Shown in pieces: positions 30,179 to 31,625 of a stretch of 31,625 nucleotides of DNA. This DNA comes from SKLM01 sp964450435 (GTDB lineage: Bacteria; Chloroflexota; Anaerolineae; B4-G1), in the NCBI GenBank assembly GCA_964450435.1, contig CAYVCX010000032.1:1-31625 (forward strand), read 5' to 3'. Under the pieces are notes generated by a model, which saw nothing but the letters and a program-made list of their open reading frames with translations, searched no databases and was not told the origin of the DNA. Made by a program: the position numbers and the translations under genes. Position 1 is the first letter of the stretch; each line of letters opens with the position of its first letter.

Positions 30179-31261
30179 CTATAAGCCGTAAGCCGTCTTC
30201 GCTGCCGAGTAGGCTGACATCTGAAACCCGTGCTTACGAGCGAGATGGGCGATCTCCCGTACGTCTTCCCTCTTGACCCTTCGGCCTAATGAGAAACTCT
30301 CGTATCGGCCTTCCAGAGCCAGGACGATGGCTTCTGCCATGCACGCATACAACTGTCCCGGGGGCAGCCCCAGATCAAAGCGCAAGTCAGCGGGTCCGGG
30401 CAACTCCAGTATGCCGCCACCGATAACGAGCACGTCTCGGCGGTGCCGCCGTACTTCCGCCGAGACGTCGGACGGGCACGCCACGTCACAGACAATCGCA
30501 CCCTTCTTAAGATGACGCGAGCCAATGATTGGCTGCACGCCACCCGTGGCCGTCAAGACCAGGTCAGCCTCACCGATTGCAGCCACTTGGGTTGAGATGC
30601 GCACCCTCGCCGCTCCGGCCGCCTCAGCCTGCGCCCGTGCCTGACTCACACGGATCTCTTGTCTGCCAACCAGAACAAGGTCGCCGACCAACGGAGCCAG
30701 CAGCTCGGCACAGGCCAGGCCGATGCTCCCCGACGCACCGACGACGGCCACGGACGCCGTGTCTAGAGTGAGGTCTCGGGTCTCCGCTGCTTCCACGAGT
30801 GCTTCAACGGCCATGGCAACGGTGAGACTCCTCCCGGTGGTGACTGGCATGTTCAGACGCTGAGCTACCGCAGTGCCCCCGTCGCCCACACTAGAGGCGA
30901 GAGCTCCCAGCCCTAAGATGCGAGCGCCGTGCTTCTGCGCAAGTCTACCCGCTCGAACAATCTTGTCGTAGAGAACTCGAGGCGGCAAACGATGCATCTG
31001 CCCGGCCGTGAGAGGACAGGCCACCAGCCAACCTTCGATCTCCTCGCCTGTGTGGCTCGAACGCACGCGGGTAACGTGAGACAGAACGACTGGGGGCCAG
31101 ACCCGGGTGCACAAGCGGATCAAGGCCGGGGGCAGGACCCGGGCCAAGAAAGGATACCGGCGCGCGACATCTCGCTTCGGATCCAAGGGATGAAGAACAA
31201 GGGCGAAGGATCCCGATGGCACACCTCTTTTCATCGCGGGTCCGGTCTCGTCCGCAGGCAC
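30179..31261 (-). CDS. Acyl-ACP reductase-like protein (cyanobacterial AAR family)
   Basis: 360 residues. From memory of the cyanobacterial long-chain acyl-ACP reductase, corresponding blocks are RAGRLAQKHGARILGLGA, the Rossmann motif VVGASGSIG (173-181) and QLYACMAEAIVLALEG. The last contains C307, at the place of the acyl-thioester cysteine, followed by SFSLGR and the C-terminal ARKHGFQ. That enzyme makes fatty aldehyde from acyl-ACP with NADPH. The Rossmann part also resembles shikimate dehydrogenase, the likely automatic label. The N-terminal 30 residues are extra. The GTG at 31261 has GGAGG 6 nt upstream; the ATG at 31234 has no such site. No aldehyde-deformylating oxygenase is in the window. 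Confidence 0.8.
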   Translation of the reverse strand: MPADETGPAMKRGVPSGSFALVLHPLDPKRDVARRYPFLARVLPPALIRLCTRVWPPVVLSHVTRVRSSHTGEEIEGWLVACPLTAGQMHRLPPRVLYDKIVRAGRLAQKHGARILGLGALASSVGDGGTAVAQRLNMPVTTGRSLTVAMAVEALVEAAETRDLTLDTASVAVVGASGSIGLACAELLAPLVGDLVLVGRQEIRVSQARAQAEAAGAARVRISTQVAAIGEADLVLTATGGVQPIIGSRHLKKGAIVCDVACPSDVSAEVRRHRRDVLVIGGGILELPGPADLRFDLGLPPGQLYACMAEAIVLALEGRYESFSLGRRVKREDVREIAHLARKHGFQMSAYSAAKTAYGL

Positions 31262-31625
31262 TCGACGCCTCCAGGTTCAGGGTGACGAACGACGGTATGT
31301 CGGGCCCCACCTGAGCTATCGCGGGTTTGAGCAACTCCCTTCAGAGTCACGAGGCGATCGGTGGCACTGGCACCCTGCTTCGGACGAATGCACCGCCACC
31401 TCAGCACGGGAAAAACGGGGCGACCACCCCTGGTGCTCGGCTGCGCCAGAAGAGCCCTCTCGCCAGAGGCTTGTGAACGAAGACAGCAGTCTTGATTCTT
31501 GTGCAACTTAGATCTCCCAGCGAGCTTTCCCGCCGGTCCCAAAAGCGCGGGTGCATCGCAGGTCCTGCTCCAGCACAGGTTGTCACGAACCATCAAGTCC
31601 CCTGCCGACCAGTCGAAGATCACTA
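31262..31625. other. Upstream region of the acyl-ACP reductase-like gene
   Basis: Apart from the ribosome-binding site directly before the GTG, I see no convincing gene, promoter pair or repeat here. The longest frame (130 codons, minus strand, 31231-31623) looks like random sequence and overlaps the reductase start. Confidence 0.4.

Noticed and set aside
29903..30184. 93-codon plus-strand frame as a gene
   Set aside because: No ribosome-binding site, no family pattern, and it runs into the end of the opposite gene.
31299..31325. tRNA-like D-arm sequence (TAGCTCAGGTGG) on the minus strand
   Set aside because: No matching T-arm (GGTTCGA type), anticodon stem or acceptor pairing follows at the right distance.

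Overview
The window looks like a chromosomal segment of a moderately GC-rich bacterium. The gene set is vertically plausible: mraZ-ftsZ, minCDE-rodA, gltX and glnS side by side, rpoN with a zinc-ribbon insert, tandem FemAB-type genes and a TPR/caspase-like pair. I favour Chloroflexota (Anaerolineae-like). This rests on family knowledge and gene combination only; no rRNA or marker tree is available. No mobile element, CRISPR array, tRNA or rRNA was found.

Layout. (a) 282-12929, minus strand: a multidomain sensor histidine kinase, a two-helix membrane protein, a 1739-residue protein made of TPR repeats, a C25/caspase-like cysteine peptidase, MraZ, FtsZ and an 88-residue protein, tightly packed and probably one transcript. 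(b) 12930-13417: a regulatory region with a full-consensus sigma-54 promoter, two tandem 13-bp repeats 32 bp apart further upstream, and a 14-bp perfect inverted repeat. (c) 13418-16693, minus: an NtrC-type response regulator with its own TTGACA/TATAAA promoter, and sigma-54 itself. (d) 16919-20305, minus: GluRS, GlnRS and a possible 40-residue ORF. (e) 20319-23308, minus: minC-minD-minE-rodA behind an extended -10 promoter. (f) 23461-25061, minus: an NAD-dependent epimerase and a 3-methyladenine DNA glycosylase ending at a hairpin terminator. (g) 25105-29450, plus: a methyltransferase, two FemAB-like transferases and a cystathionine gamma-synthase-like PLP enzyme behind a TTGACA-17-TATACT promoter. 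(h) 29451-30178: no recognisable gene. (i) 30179-31261, minus: a protein resembling cyanobacterial acyl-ACP reductase.

Most interesting point: the window encodes a complete sigma-54 circuit (sigma factor, activator, probable cognate kinase, promoter and candidate enhancer). Its output operon joins a caspase-like peptidase and a giant TPR scaffold to MraZ and FtsZ. The peptidase and the last small protein of the operon end in the same kind of 38-residue C-terminal module (15 of 38 identical, no gap, both ending at the stop codon). I propose this as a candidate undescribed system coupling a two-component signal and regulated proteolysis to cell division. Function is inferred; the promoter, gene order and shared tail are read directly from the sequence.
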